DNA of 64,000 nucleotides from Orbilia blumenaviensis (lineage: Eukaryota; Ascomycota; Orbiliomycetes; Orbiliales; Orbiliaceae). The stretch is taken from contig JAVHNS010000011.1 in NCBI GenBank assembly GCA_036872755.1, positions 1,054,001 through 1,118,000 on the forward strand. The letters are read 5' to 3'. The position numbers and the translations under genes were made by a program. Below, in pieces: positions 1 through 10,830 of the stretch (position 1 is the first letter of the stretch; the number at the start of each line of letters is the position of its first letter). The notes under the pieces are model-generated. The model saw only the letters and a program-made list of their open reading frames with translations, ran no database searches and was not told where the DNA came from.

Positions 1-2506
1 TACTCCAGTCGTGTCCGGCAATACCCGCTGTCAAAAGTGCGGAACGAAAGATACGTGAGGCAGGCTGTCGCCATCCTACTCTCTGCATCCGGGATCCAAG
101 ATTTTCCAGTTCCCTCAAAGTATTCACGTATCGTATAGTGCGCCAGGCGAACTATACCGCTCTCGGCATCCACAACGATCAAGCCTGCGCAGATAGAGCC
201 TATAGTTTCAATGGTGGGAACGAATTTGCGGTTGAGTTCATTTCCTCCAGGAGTTTCCTCGATTGCAGTCGAAGTCGCAATCGCTTCTTGGAGTTCCCCT
301 ATAGAAAGTTGTCTTTTTGCATAGGTGGCCCAGGACAAAATTAGTTTTGCCAATGTGGCAATGTGTTCGCCCTGTTTCTCTATCCTCCCCATTGCTTGGT
401 TGTACGTCGCGTCCAAGCCTCGAGGTAAGTTCTTTAATACTAATTCAAGATGTCCGACCGTCGGTAGTTGGGCAAGAGTGTCCATGTGTAGGGGCACAAG
501 AAGGAACCTAATTAAAATGTATTTGTTTAGAAACTTAGGCATACCTAGATTCCGACACACGAAGCATTGGTACTAAAAAGAACCCGACGGGAGAACATAC
601 ATTCCACCAGCAGCGCCGAGAACTGTATCTTCGATTTCTTTCTTCAAAGCATCGTCAACTGAGCGTACGAGAAACCGAGGCATGTAGCCATCAATGAACA
701 CTCTTATATCCCCGTCCTCAGCACGGATTGGTAACGCCACAGTTCCTTTGGAGTTAAGTTTCTCTTGAATATCTGCGACATATCTCGAGGTTAAAAAGAA
801 ATTCACACTTAGATTTTCGTGAAATTCCAAGACCTGAGAGAGAAGTTTGGTGCGGCACCCTTCCTCTACCTGGCATTCATCCAGCGCATCGATGAGAAAG
901 AATACTCTCGTATAAAGCTTACTGACAGAGTGTATCGCGGCAATAATCTCGTCGGTATGTGGCCGAAATTTTCGGCTTGTGCACTTTTTGTAGAGCCCCT
1001 GTACAACATCGGGTATCGAAATCTGCTGTTGCGTCAGTTGCTTCAGTAAACTCATTAATATATCATCAATTTTCTGTTCGTTGTGTCGTTGGAAATTGCA
1101 ATAAAAGTATGCAATGCCGATTTTAGGGTCTTCTCGGAACCTTGATTGCAGCTGATTAATTACCATCGCCGTTAGTATCGTCTTTCCTGCTCCTGGGATA
1201 CCTGGGCAGAACATAATTCGCTTGTCGATACCGTGATCTAGCCATTTCTGAAACTTGGTGTGCTCTAGAAACCATTGGCAGCTTCCTGGTTGCTGCTTTC
1301 TTAAGTTGAACGCTTGCTGATCAAAGTAATCTATTGGCGTAAGCCACTCGAGTATTTCGTTCCGTGTTCTATGGAGCTGCTCGTTTCGAAGCTCTCCAAC
1401 TCCCTCCTGAACATCTATAGTATTTGTTTGTATCAATAAGAAGTGTTATTTCGAGATGTGTATATTCGAGACTGACCGGATATCGAGCCCTGAAGCTCAA
1501 CAAGTGTGCCTTGGATCTGAGAGATACTATCGCTTATCCTTTTCTCGGCCTCGATATTTGTAGGGGCAATGCGAGACAAGAGGTCTTTTGCATACGCAGC
1601 AGCTGTCATGGCCGCATAGCCCTGCCATTTTTTATTTTTATGGGAGTCCGAATAATCGCATATTCCTCGAATTACGAGGCATGGAAAGTGATTCATCAAT
1701 CCTGCTGCTTCCATCTCAAAACACAAAACGCTGTGCTCTTGAGCTAGACGATCCCGGACCAATGCATCTTTCATAAGTTTGTCGGCTGAGGCGATTAGGC
1801 CGTAGTGGATTTTTGGAAAATCATCCTCTTCATCCCTCTCGTTTCGATCCACCAAAACTGTTTCTGCGTCTCCACAAACTTCTTCGCAGTCTCTGTCGTC
1901 GTTCGTAGGGTGCACAAAGCTCGATAGATATAATTTATCAGTGTTAGGGTCTGGTTGTTTGTACCTCCTTTCCAGTCTTTTCTTGTCTCGTAGCACTTTC
2001 TTGATCTTATCTTGGATTCCATTACCGTACATTTCATACACATCTTTCTGCTTACCCACCGCCGCTCGCACTAGAGCTGGTGGTTGGTTTAAGAAGCCCG
2101 TGTGCTGAAATTCCTGATTCTGGGTCACTTTTCCGAAGTCATACTTAAAGACGCCGCTATTCCCACCGCGAGGGAAACTAACCACCACATCACCCAAACG
2201 AATATCGTTCTGCCGAGTTGGTGCTCCTCCCCCAATTCCAACCATCAATCCAATTCGTATGTTTGGGAATGTACGGAGCATATCCCGTGCTACGCTTGCC
2301 GCAGATGATACTCCATATTCCCCATATGGTAAAGTAGCAATAACAACGTTGTGTTTTCCCATTTTGCCCACGGTGTAAACATTGTTATCGCCTTGAGGTA
2401 TTGGCTCTGCATCTTCGTGAATCTCGTCGAGAAACAAGTTCGCAGCAATGGATTCAGTGGAGATGGCACAGATCCAGCCGACACTGTAGTTTTTAGGGTC
2501 GGACAT
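1..2506 (-). CDS. PNP-NACHT NLR-like protein, 3' end beyond the window
   Basis: Model: exons 2506-1477, 1414-601 and 507-<1 (minus strand), with introns 1415-1476 (62 nt) and 508-600 (93 nt); about 783 residues lie inside the window. Residues 1-300 form a nucleoside-phosphorylase-like domain (GWICAIST near the start, LMVGIGGGAP, the acidic FEMEAAGLMN site, GICDYSDSHKN). A NACHT P-loop follows, GIPGAGKT at about 415-422, with Walker B FFLIDALDE. The last exon reads as the winged-helix part of the NACHT module (WATYAKRQLSIGELQEAI) and stays open to base 1. In this family ankyrin, TPR or WD repeats usually come next, but they are outside the window. PNP-NACHT proteins are a common fungal NLR-like class proposed to sense non-self; here the P-loop is intact. 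Cytoplasmic, no signal peptide. The start is the first ATG before the conserved GWICAIS block. Confidence 0.88.
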
Positions 2507-3178
2507 ATTGCACGTGTTCGTTGATATAGAAAATTGGCCGTGAGGTTCTGAACAGGATCCAATGTCGCAAGCTGTTAAGCTCTTCTGTAACGAGGCTTTA
2601 TCAGCGTGACAAACTCGCAGGGACTAAATCTGATCCTAAGCTGGAGGCCACAAAACTCCGTAAACGTGTCGATTTAGGGTGCATAGAGATTTAAAATCAT
2701 AGGTGAATCAAGTTGCCATCTAATATTCTGCCATCAATAATCTTCATGCGGCCTTTAAATTCGCAGGCATCGCGCGGGTCGGGCTTTGGTAACAAGACTA
2801 TTGGAATTCATACCCCGCGCGCCAAGACGTAGCGTGATAGGTTCGCAACATTTTGATTTCCTTCAAGTCGTTTTAGAATGGTACTTTTAGGGTTTGCATG
2901 TGGTCTCATGATTTGCGTGTTACATGGTTGAAAGTCGCTGATTATTTACATCTAGCATCTGCGTGCAGGTGCACCGGTGGTGCAGGCTAAGTAAGGACCT
3001 AGGTACCTATATAGGCATGTAGACTTAAGTGTTTAAGTACCAAAGCCGAATATTGAATAGTACCCCACTTGACTTACAGCTTCACAGCGTTCTCTGACTG
3101 GCCAACGCATACATCAAGTTTATAATTATTTAACATTGGGCCATATATGGCGGTTTATTGTTATACTTCAACTTGGAG

Positions 3179-3247
<69 letters not shown>

Positions 3248-3553
3248 GCTACTAAATCTTGCACTCCAGTCTTAAATAAGATAATAGTGTACCGAATTTG
3301 TTAGGTGGACGGCTTATTGGCTTATATAACAGGAGGTGCATTAAAATCGTAGGTTGATTGCTCACTCTACAGCGCGAGTCTAGACAAATCGCAGTGAACC
3401 TGTATTGCGCGACCAATATGCACACACATGCGACTCCTACTTCGACCAACCAACCACGACAATGTTTCGACAATACAAAGCCTTGCTGAGATATGTACAT
3501 GGATATGTATCTTTATTTCGTTGAGTTCCAGTTCCTTCTAATCCAATAGCTAT
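2507..3553. other. intergenic region with an (AT)n(GT)n microsatellite
   Basis: Spacer between the start of the PNP-NACHT gene and the end of the F-box gene. It is AT-rich with no supported coding sequence. An alternating AT run followed by a GT run occupies about 3179-3244. The short ORF over 3252-3500 has no recognisable domain and is not supported. Confidence 0.6.
3179..3244. repeat. compound dinucleotide microsatellite (AT)n(GT)n
   Basis: About ten AT units pass directly into more than twenty GT units. Such alternating purine-pyrimidine tracts are length-polymorphic. Confidence 0.95.
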
Positions 3554-4926
3554 TTACCAGGTTCTCCAACTACCGGTCTTTACGACCTCTTGAACTCCTG
3601 GGTTGTTTCGACGCAACAGCTCTATCAAATCATCAGGACGATAAAAGTAATCAGAATAAGTCCTGAACCTTTTCAATCCCCGGATCGCCAACTCTCCTAT
3701 TAATAAATTGAAGTCATCATTTCCATAGTAGATTACTTCTTCTTCATCACCATGTAGCCACTCAGATTCAGAGATGATAGTGCTGGGATGCCTGGTATCT
3801 AAGGTTAAACATTCAATGCCGGTGAAGGGATACTGCGCAAATTCCCGCCACCACCCGATCGAAACCTCTTGCTCCAATCCCAATACTTTAACATTCTCCG
3901 GGGGAATAATGAAGAAGGATGGGTGAAATAGGTAGCCGCACGTGCTCAAACCACGCAGGTATTTTAAACCCGTGATTGCCTCTTGAAGTTCTTCCAGTTG
4001 AGGCGTCTCGAGGATCAAATGCGGGGAGTCTGCAATGTATTCTCTCCACGTCATCAAAAGATACTCGAGAAAATGTGTTCCTCTCAATATGTTTGTAAAG
4101 AGCTCGATGTCGCGAATCGCTTGTTCTAGGGGCACTTTTGTATCCCGCCCGCCAACGCCAAGCTCCAACCTTGTGATGCATTCTAACGCAAATGAATTGA
4201 ATGGGAAATCACCGATAAAGGAGCTAGTGGGACTCCCAAAGTCATAACCAAATGTCGTGACAATAGACGGCCTTTTTGGTAAGTTCAGCTTTTGGTATTC
4301 CTTCAGGACCTTCAACAACCTGGTCGCACCATTTGAAGTACGTATACCTGCTATGGCCTCGGTTAGCGTGCATCGTCCAAATCTAGTCTTCGGCCACACC
4401 GTCGGAATGCTCTATCTATCCTTCAAAAGTTGCCTTTCAACTATATGCAACAATTGATAACAACCTAAATATAAATAATGCACTTACGGCCAATATCTCC
4501 CCAACACAATTCCACCTGTTGTAACTTGAGCTTCCCCTCTAACAGCTGATCGCACAGGATATTTAAAAGCGTATTCAGTCCCGGATCCAGTCCCGGTCGT
4601 GTCACAATGTCTCCAGGCATTAGCACCAATTTCTTCACATACGCAAACCCTAGAGCGTCAACGCCAATTTCGTCGGCTGCTTTCGCCAGTTTAAATATGC
4701 CTAGTGTGTGTCTGCTGAAGGCGGGCCTTTTCCGTGGGCCATTGGCGTAGCGGAGGGTATGCCAGACATGTGGCCGTGCTGCTTGGTATAGGCGCTTACA
4801 GACGCGAGCAAGGACTGCTACGTTGTTTGGTTCTAGATATTCAATGATGTTGGAAACGAGCTCCTGAGGGAGAGTTTCGATAGGGGATAGGACATCCCTT
4901 TCCGCCAGTAGCTCCATTGACCTCAT
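3554..4926 (-). CDS. F-box domain protein
   Basis: Exon 1 is 4926-4488, ending at a GTAAGT donor. Exon 2 is best begun at 4350 (acceptor ATAG), giving a 137-nt intron; closer acceptors either break the frame or meet a stop. The N-terminus holds an F-box at about residues 15-55 (LSPIETLPQELVSNIIEYL, then VCKRLYQAARPHVWHTL). The remainder is Leu-rich without a clear repeat, similar in layout to the large family of fungal F-box proteins with unknown C-termini. F-box proteins link substrates to SCF ubiquitin ligases through Skp1; the substrate cannot be inferred. The F-box is secure; the exact acceptor and the join near DIG|GIRTSNG are less so. Confidence 0.75.
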
Positions 4927-6089
4927 GAGGTGGTCGATAATATATATTCTAGAAGGGTCGAGTAGAATTTAGGTTGGAACTAAGCTTGAAGTGTCATGAC
5001 GAATAATCTCGATTCCCAATGCTGAAAGGAGGTGCATACCAAAATGGCATCGAGTTGATTACATAAGTCTTTAGCCTATCCTGGTCAAGCAACGCATGTT
5101 CTCAGAGATAAGTTCGTAGCTTTGTTTATCAGCCAAATAAATGACCAAGTAGCTAACATAGTATTAAATAGGTGCCGGCAATTGACATTGAAGTTGAATT
5201 TAGGTTAGCGATACCGATCTAGATCGAAGCTTCAGTAGTAGAGCTTATAGCCAGCTGTCAATGGGTGTCACAAATCCTATTCGTCCCTGCCAAACCAAAT
5301 AGATAATGAAAAAGGTCTTGAAATTAGTAATTCGAGATTAATGCGACTGGCCATATTCTCTTTCCAGGAGAATGAAATCCAGTTTCATTAGATGAAATCT
5401 CCTTAGAGTTCTGCCACCCGACCGAGGTTACTTCGAATCCACAATCTCTTGATTATTGAATCTTTGTATTAAACAATTTCCATGGATCCAACTGAGACTC
5501 ACTCTAGGTAAAACGCAAGGGGTCCCCAGTCGATTCGCGACTTTATCCGCCGCTTAGATCTAAGATTGCGGCCACGCGCGCACTTACCATTCATTGGCCA
5601 CTGCAGGAGGCTTGGGAATTGAGATGTCTCCAATCCATGAAACTCAGTGCTAGCTATAACTTTTATGTAAGCTACTAAACCACTGTTCCCAAAAATTAGA
5701 ACGCTCAAGAAAAAGAAGTATCCGTGTTGCATTTCTGAAATAGGAAGCTCCTGCCTCCTCTATTTCGCGGCTATCAACTTTTGAAAATCGATCTGTGACG
5801 TCAAGCATTCGCGGCCAGTGCAAGGAACACGAATCCGAGCAGTGGCATAAAAGGTCGGATTCGCTCTAAAATTTATAAATCAGATCTTACTCTCAGTATT
5901 ACGCTGGCGCTATATACGCGGGAAAACATCTAGGATACCTGACCTAAATTGGCATTCTTTCAACTGTAGCTATCTCGATACCCTTAAAGTTGCCGGCCTT
6001 CGAGAGTCATAAATTTAATTGAACTCGATAGTTAAACACCTAGATCAATATCAGAATCAATATCAACCCTGGGATATCAATATTCAATC
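4927..6089. other. divergent intergenic region, possible small exon on minus strand
   Basis: Spacer between the F-box gene (minus) and the DUF3632 gene (plus). On the minus strand, a candidate exon lies at about 5735-5586: CTATTTCAG acceptor, ATG at 5732, a hydrophobic start (MQHGYFFFLSVLIFGNSGL) and a GTAAGT donor. No flanking exons could be joined to it, so no gene is called. Confidence 0.4.
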
Positions 6090-6953
6090 ATGCCGACTAC
6101 AAAGCAAACGATCGAATCCTCACCACAATACCTTACCCTCTCCTCCTTCACAAACTTCATTTCCAACGGCCCAACCACCTGCTCAGAGCTAACATCCGCA
6201 ATAAACCCCGCAACTCCAACAGACACAATATCAACATACCTCGAAACACTCTGGAACGCTCTCCTTCTTCTCGCCAGCCAGACAGAATGGTCCTCGCTCA
6301 CCCACCAGAAACTCGTGAACCTCCTACAAAGTATACAGAGTGAACCATCTACTGAAACTGATGAACTGCCGGAGTATAACGGCACTAAGTTCAGCTGGTC
6401 AAAGCTCCCGGATTTGAGCATCTACATCAGGGATTGGTATAATTTCTCACCGCCATTCAGTACTTCGTCATCTTCGCAATCACCGCTCAACGGCCTGAAC
6501 TTTGGGACGGACGAGTGGTTAAACCTCAATGCTTTCCTAGCAACCCTTACAAAATCATCTTTGGCAGAAAAAACTTCAGATGTTGAGAGCACGCCTACGG
6601 ACTACTCGCTCTACGCAATCTGGGCGCTTCGAACCTTGGAAGTGGATCCAGGGACATTGGATCAAGTCGATCTAGCAGATGTGCAAACTGCAGCAGTGTG
6701 GATTGTTATCGCGAGGAAGGAGTTACACATACTTTGTAAACAGGAGAGAAAGTATGAAGGGAATTTGGCGAGGGCTGGGGATGCGTTTCGAGATCGTGAG
6801 TGGAAAGGCTTTAATATGGATAGATGGGCAGTTTGGGAGACAGCCTTTGAGAGGCTTTTGAGTTTAGAAAGCGAAAAGGAAGATGGGGAAATCAGGGTAA
6901 TAAGGTTGGTTAGACAGGCTGGAATCGTCATGCGAATGGCGGGGAATGAGTGA
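6090..6953 (+). CDS. DUF3632-type protein
   Basis: Single-exon gene of 287 aa, start ATG after CAATC. The sequence fits the fungal DUF3632 family: a helical N-terminus, a central segment with WLNLNAFLATLT, then a block with YSLYAIWALRTLEV and AAVWIVIARKELH, and a C-terminal Trp-rich stretch (MDRWAVWETAFERLL). Members are small cytoplasmic fungal proteins of unknown function, often in lineage-specific families; no catalytic residues are known. No signal peptide or membrane helix is visible. The Ser-rich loop near residue 125 (STSSSSQS) is a probable linker. The family call is from memory of its pattern, not from a search. Confidence 0.75.
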   Translation: MPTTKQTIESSPQYLTLSSFTNFISNGPTTCSELTSAINPATPTDTISTYLETLWNALLLLASQTEWSSLTHQKLVNLLQSIQSEPSTETDELPEYNGTKFSWSKLPDLSIYIRDWYNFSPPFSTSSSSQSPLNGLNFGTDEWLNLNAFLATLTKSSLAEKTSDVESTPTDYSLYAIWALRTLEVDPGTLDQVDLADVQTAAVWIVIARKELHILCKQERKYEGNLARAGDAFRDREWKGFNMDRWAVWETAFERLLSLESEKEDGEIRVIRLVRQAGIVMRMAGNE

Positions 6954-7340
6954 ACCTGCTTGAACCCAAGTATGGTGTATTACTAGAATGTCAAACGAAG
7001 AATTTCATGTATTCAATTACTATGGTTTCTATTGAGATAAAGGAACTCTCATCATGTCATTAAAAAGATGTTACAGTACTTTGCTTTTCAAAAAAAAATG
7101 GTAAACTCCCCGGCTCGCTCGCGCTAGAGCTAAACTCTCGACCCACAAAAACCGCCATCTAAACGAGAGCAAAGAAACGAAATATGGTATCGTGCCAAAA
7201 CGAAGGAAGAAGAAAGACAAAGGAGAAAAACAGGGAAAAAAACAAAAGAAAGTCGTGCGCAAAAGAAACCCCAAACTCCGCTTAGAAATAGTTCATATAT
7301 ATATATAAGAGAAAAGAAAGAAGAGGACAACGAGGTTCTT
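6954..7340. other. convergent 3' spacer
   Basis: Region between the ends of the DUF3632 gene and the copper ATPase gene. It is A-rich on the plus strand, with several A-runs that on the minus strand read as T-rich 3'-UTR sequence of the ATPase. No gene seen. Confidence 0.5.
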
Positions 7341-10300
7341 TTATACCTCTGTAGTCTCGACTCTCTGGTAAGCAACGGCATCCCTTCCTTTCCTTCCAAA
7401 TCTTCTCCAGACTTGCCACCATTTGCCACCCTCTTCGATCCGTCCGATATCCTCTTCCATACCCTGGACTGTCATCCAGCTGGGTCGCTTCCAATACTTA
7501 AGTAGCAAACTGCTGCAAACCACGCTAACACTGCTTGCTGCCATTGCGGCACCAGCAGCCATAGGGTGCAGATGAAGTCCAAAAGGAAGGAAGAAGCCCA
7601 TAGCAAATGGCATACCAACAATATTATAACCACAAGCCCAAAGGAGATTTAATCGGATTCTCCTAAAGATAGTCTTCGCGAGGTGTAAACTGGCGGGGAT
7701 GTCCAACAGCTCTCCACTCTTCATTAGCACGATATCGGCAGCCTCAATAGCGACATCTGTACCAGATGCCATTGCGATACCAACATCGGCGGTTGCAAGA
7801 GCTGGAGAATCATTGATACCGTCACCAACCATGGCAACAACATCACCTTCCTCCTTCATGATGGTAATAAGGTCTTGCTTTTCGTCAGGAGAAACACCAG
7901 CCCAAACTTGGCTCTTATCAATTCCAACGGCGGCAGCGACAGCGAGGGCAGTGGGGCGTTGATCTCCAGTGACCATAGCGACTTTGATGCCCATGCGTCG
8001 GAGGGCCATAACAGCATATTTAGCATCTGCCTTGATTTCATCACTAAGGCACAGGTACCCAGCGTAGTTCCCGTCGATAGCAACAAAGACTACAGTTTTT
8101 CCGGCTCCAGAAGGTTTTTCGGATTTATCCTTCGGGGAGTCCGGTCGGCCGGCGTCGCCCATAGCTTCAGTCTCCTCATGTTGCGCCAGTGCAATATCGT
8201 TTTCTCTAAGGAAGGCTGCGTTTCCAATGTGTACTGTGTGTTTCTTGCTATCCTTGGCGGGGACAATACCAGCTGTGATACCCCGTCCAACAACCGCGCT
8301 GAAGTCGCTGATGCTACCCTCGATTGTGCTTTCAGAATTCATCCCCAATTGTGCCTTTGCGAAGTTTGCAATAGCGCGGCCAATAGGATGTTCACTTCCG
8401 GCCTCGGCAAGTCCCACCAACGACCACCAGCGCGTAACCCGCCAATCACTGGAGTTCCAAACCGAGCTTTGGCTGAATCGTGCTACCGTCATCTTGCCGA
8501 CTGTGAGAGTGCCTGTCTTATCGAAGACAACTTTGGTAACCTTTGTTGCCGTTTCAAGGGCTTCTCCACCCTTTACCAAGATACCGTTCTGCGCACCGAC
8601 ACCGGTACCGACCATAACGGCTGTTGGAGTAGCGAGACCGAGGGCACAGGGGCAAGCGAAAACGACGACGGAGATGCAGAGCTTGAGGCAGACCATGAAT
8701 GACCCACCGCTCTTGGCGCTTATAAAGATAGCTGGTGGGTTGGGAAGGACATGAGAGAGGATCATCCAGCCAATGAAGGTAGTGAGTCCAAGCAAAACGA
8801 CACCGGGAACGAAGTAACCAGCCACAATATCAGCCATTCTTTGAATTGGTGCTCGCGATGTTTGGGCTTCTTGGACGAGCTTCACAATCTGTGAAAGTTG
8901 GGTGTCACGGCCGGCACGGGTAACTTTGAAGTCAAGACGACCGGTCCCGTTAACAGTACCGCCGACAAGGTGGGAGCCAGACGATTTTTGGATTGGCATA
9001 GCCTCTCCGGTAACCATACTCTCGTCGACAAATGATTCACCATAGGTTACCACGCCGTCGGCTGGGATCTTGTCGCCTGGTCGCAAGATGACAATGTCAC
9101 CGACTTGAAGGAGTTCAGTTGGCACCTTGCGTTCCTCGACTGTCTCGATATCAAATTGTCCAGACTTGGATTCATCGAGTAAATCTTGAGACTTGTGTGC
9201 ATTGGGGTTGACATAGATGGTAGCCATTGGTGGGGCAAGAGACATAAGCTTCGAAAGAGCGGTAGAAGTCGAACCCTTGGCCGTGTTTTCGAGATAACGT
9301 CCAAGACTGATGAAGGTTATCAACATGGTACAGGTGTCAAAGACAGTGGATGGGCGGGTATGGGGTGGGCACATGATGGAGATGAACATCGAAACGCAGG
9401 AAAACACAAACGCAGAGGTAGTGCCAAGGACCACAAGAACGTCCATAGTAGCAGACTTGTGCTTCAGTGATTTCCAAGCGGATCTGTAGAAGCGTCTCCC
9501 GATACCAAATTGCACAGGGATAGTGAGACCAAGGCAAACAATATCGCCGAGGAAGAGACCGGGGACCAAGATGTTGACGTTGCCGAAGTTGAGTGGCTTG
9601 AGGTACATCGGTATGATCATACTGATGAGAAATACTGGGACTGCGAACGTAAGGCTGAAAAAGAATGCAGTTCTCCATTCGTGAATCTCCTTCGTTTTGG
9701 CGAGGGACTCAAGCTGGGCATTCGATTCTTCGTTGTCAGCCATGAGAGCGTTGAATCCACCCGCTTCGACAGCCTCGAAGATGGTGCGGACCCCGACTAC
9801 AGCTGGGTAGTATTCGATTTCAGCCCTCATGGTACGGAAGGTGACAACGGCGGACTCGACACCATCAAGCTTGAGAAGCAGACGCTCGATCGCAGTAACC
9901 GAACCCTCGTCTTGCATGCCGTAAACTTTGATATTGAGGGTTTGGCACCTTGTATCCTTCTGAATACCTGCGGCTGGAAGGTCAGAGGAAATGACGCGGG
10001 CGTCGAAACCTCGGTCTTCAATGATCTCGGCGATTTGTTCCGCCGAAATGACCTCTGGGTCATGCTGGATAACGGCTCGGTTCATGACTAGCGATACTGA
10101 TACCGAGCCGATACCGTCGACATCCTTCAATCCACCTTCAACCGCCGAGGTGCATGCACCACAGGTCATACCCTCAATTCCGATCGTCGAGGTGGCATAA
10201 TGGGACGTCGCCTTCGCTTTCGATTCGACGGACGATATTAACGCAGCATCGAATCCTCTATCCTCGATCCTGTTCCGACATATTTGTTAGCGTAGTTCGT

Positions 10301-10830
10301 GAATTCCAACTCCACGGGAGCACCTACGTATCTACTATTGTCTGTGCCGAAACCTTGCCGCTCTCGTGAACAACCACAGCGCGGTTCATCATCAGCGACA
10401 CATCTATAGACACAATTCCATCCATATCTGCGAATCCTTTCTCAACAGCCGACGTACAAGCCCCACAAGTCATCCCCTCAACTGACACAGTCGTTGTTGC
10501 CAAAGACCTTCCACTTGATTCTGGCTCATCTTTCTTCCCCTTCTTCGGTCCCACAGTCGACACCAATGTCGCAGGAAAACCCTTATCCTCTATCGTTTCT
10601 ACGACTTTCTCGGCTGGCACGAGACCGGAGTCGTGGATGATAACAGCTCTATTGAGAATCAGTGATACTGAGCAAGATTTTACCCCGTCCATGCCCTTGA
10701 AGGAGGATTCTATGGATGCAGAGCAAGCGCCGCATGTCATGCCCTCGACTGCGACAGTAGTAGTAGCATAATGCGAAGTAGCGCTCCCAGACGACTGGGG
10801 CGCCATTGTTTTGAGTTGTAGGTCCGCCAT
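7341..10830 (-). CDS. CCC2: copper-transporting P1B-type ATPase
   Basis: Exon 1 is 10830-10328 and exon 2 is 10269-7341, with a 58-nt intron; 1143 aa. Three heavy-metal-associated domains open the protein, each with GMTCGACS/T (two in exon 1, one just after the intron). Membrane segments follow, then the actuator motif TGEAMP, the copper-binding CPC helix (FACPCALGLATPTA), the phosphorylation site DKTGT, the SEHPIG motif, GDGINDSPAL and C-terminal helices. This is the Ccc2/ATP7-type pump that takes Cu(I) from Atx1 and loads it into the late Golgi for multicopper oxidases and similar enzymes. Yeast Ccc2 has two HMA domains; filamentous fungal versions can have three, as here. All catalytic motifs are intact. 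Several plus-strand open frames over it are antisense shadows. Confidence 0.96.

Noticed and set aside
7875..10091. Long plus-strand frames (up to 275 codons) over the copper ATPase
   Set aside because: They lie opposite a complete P-type ATPase with all motifs; codon bias on the sense strand explains the openness.
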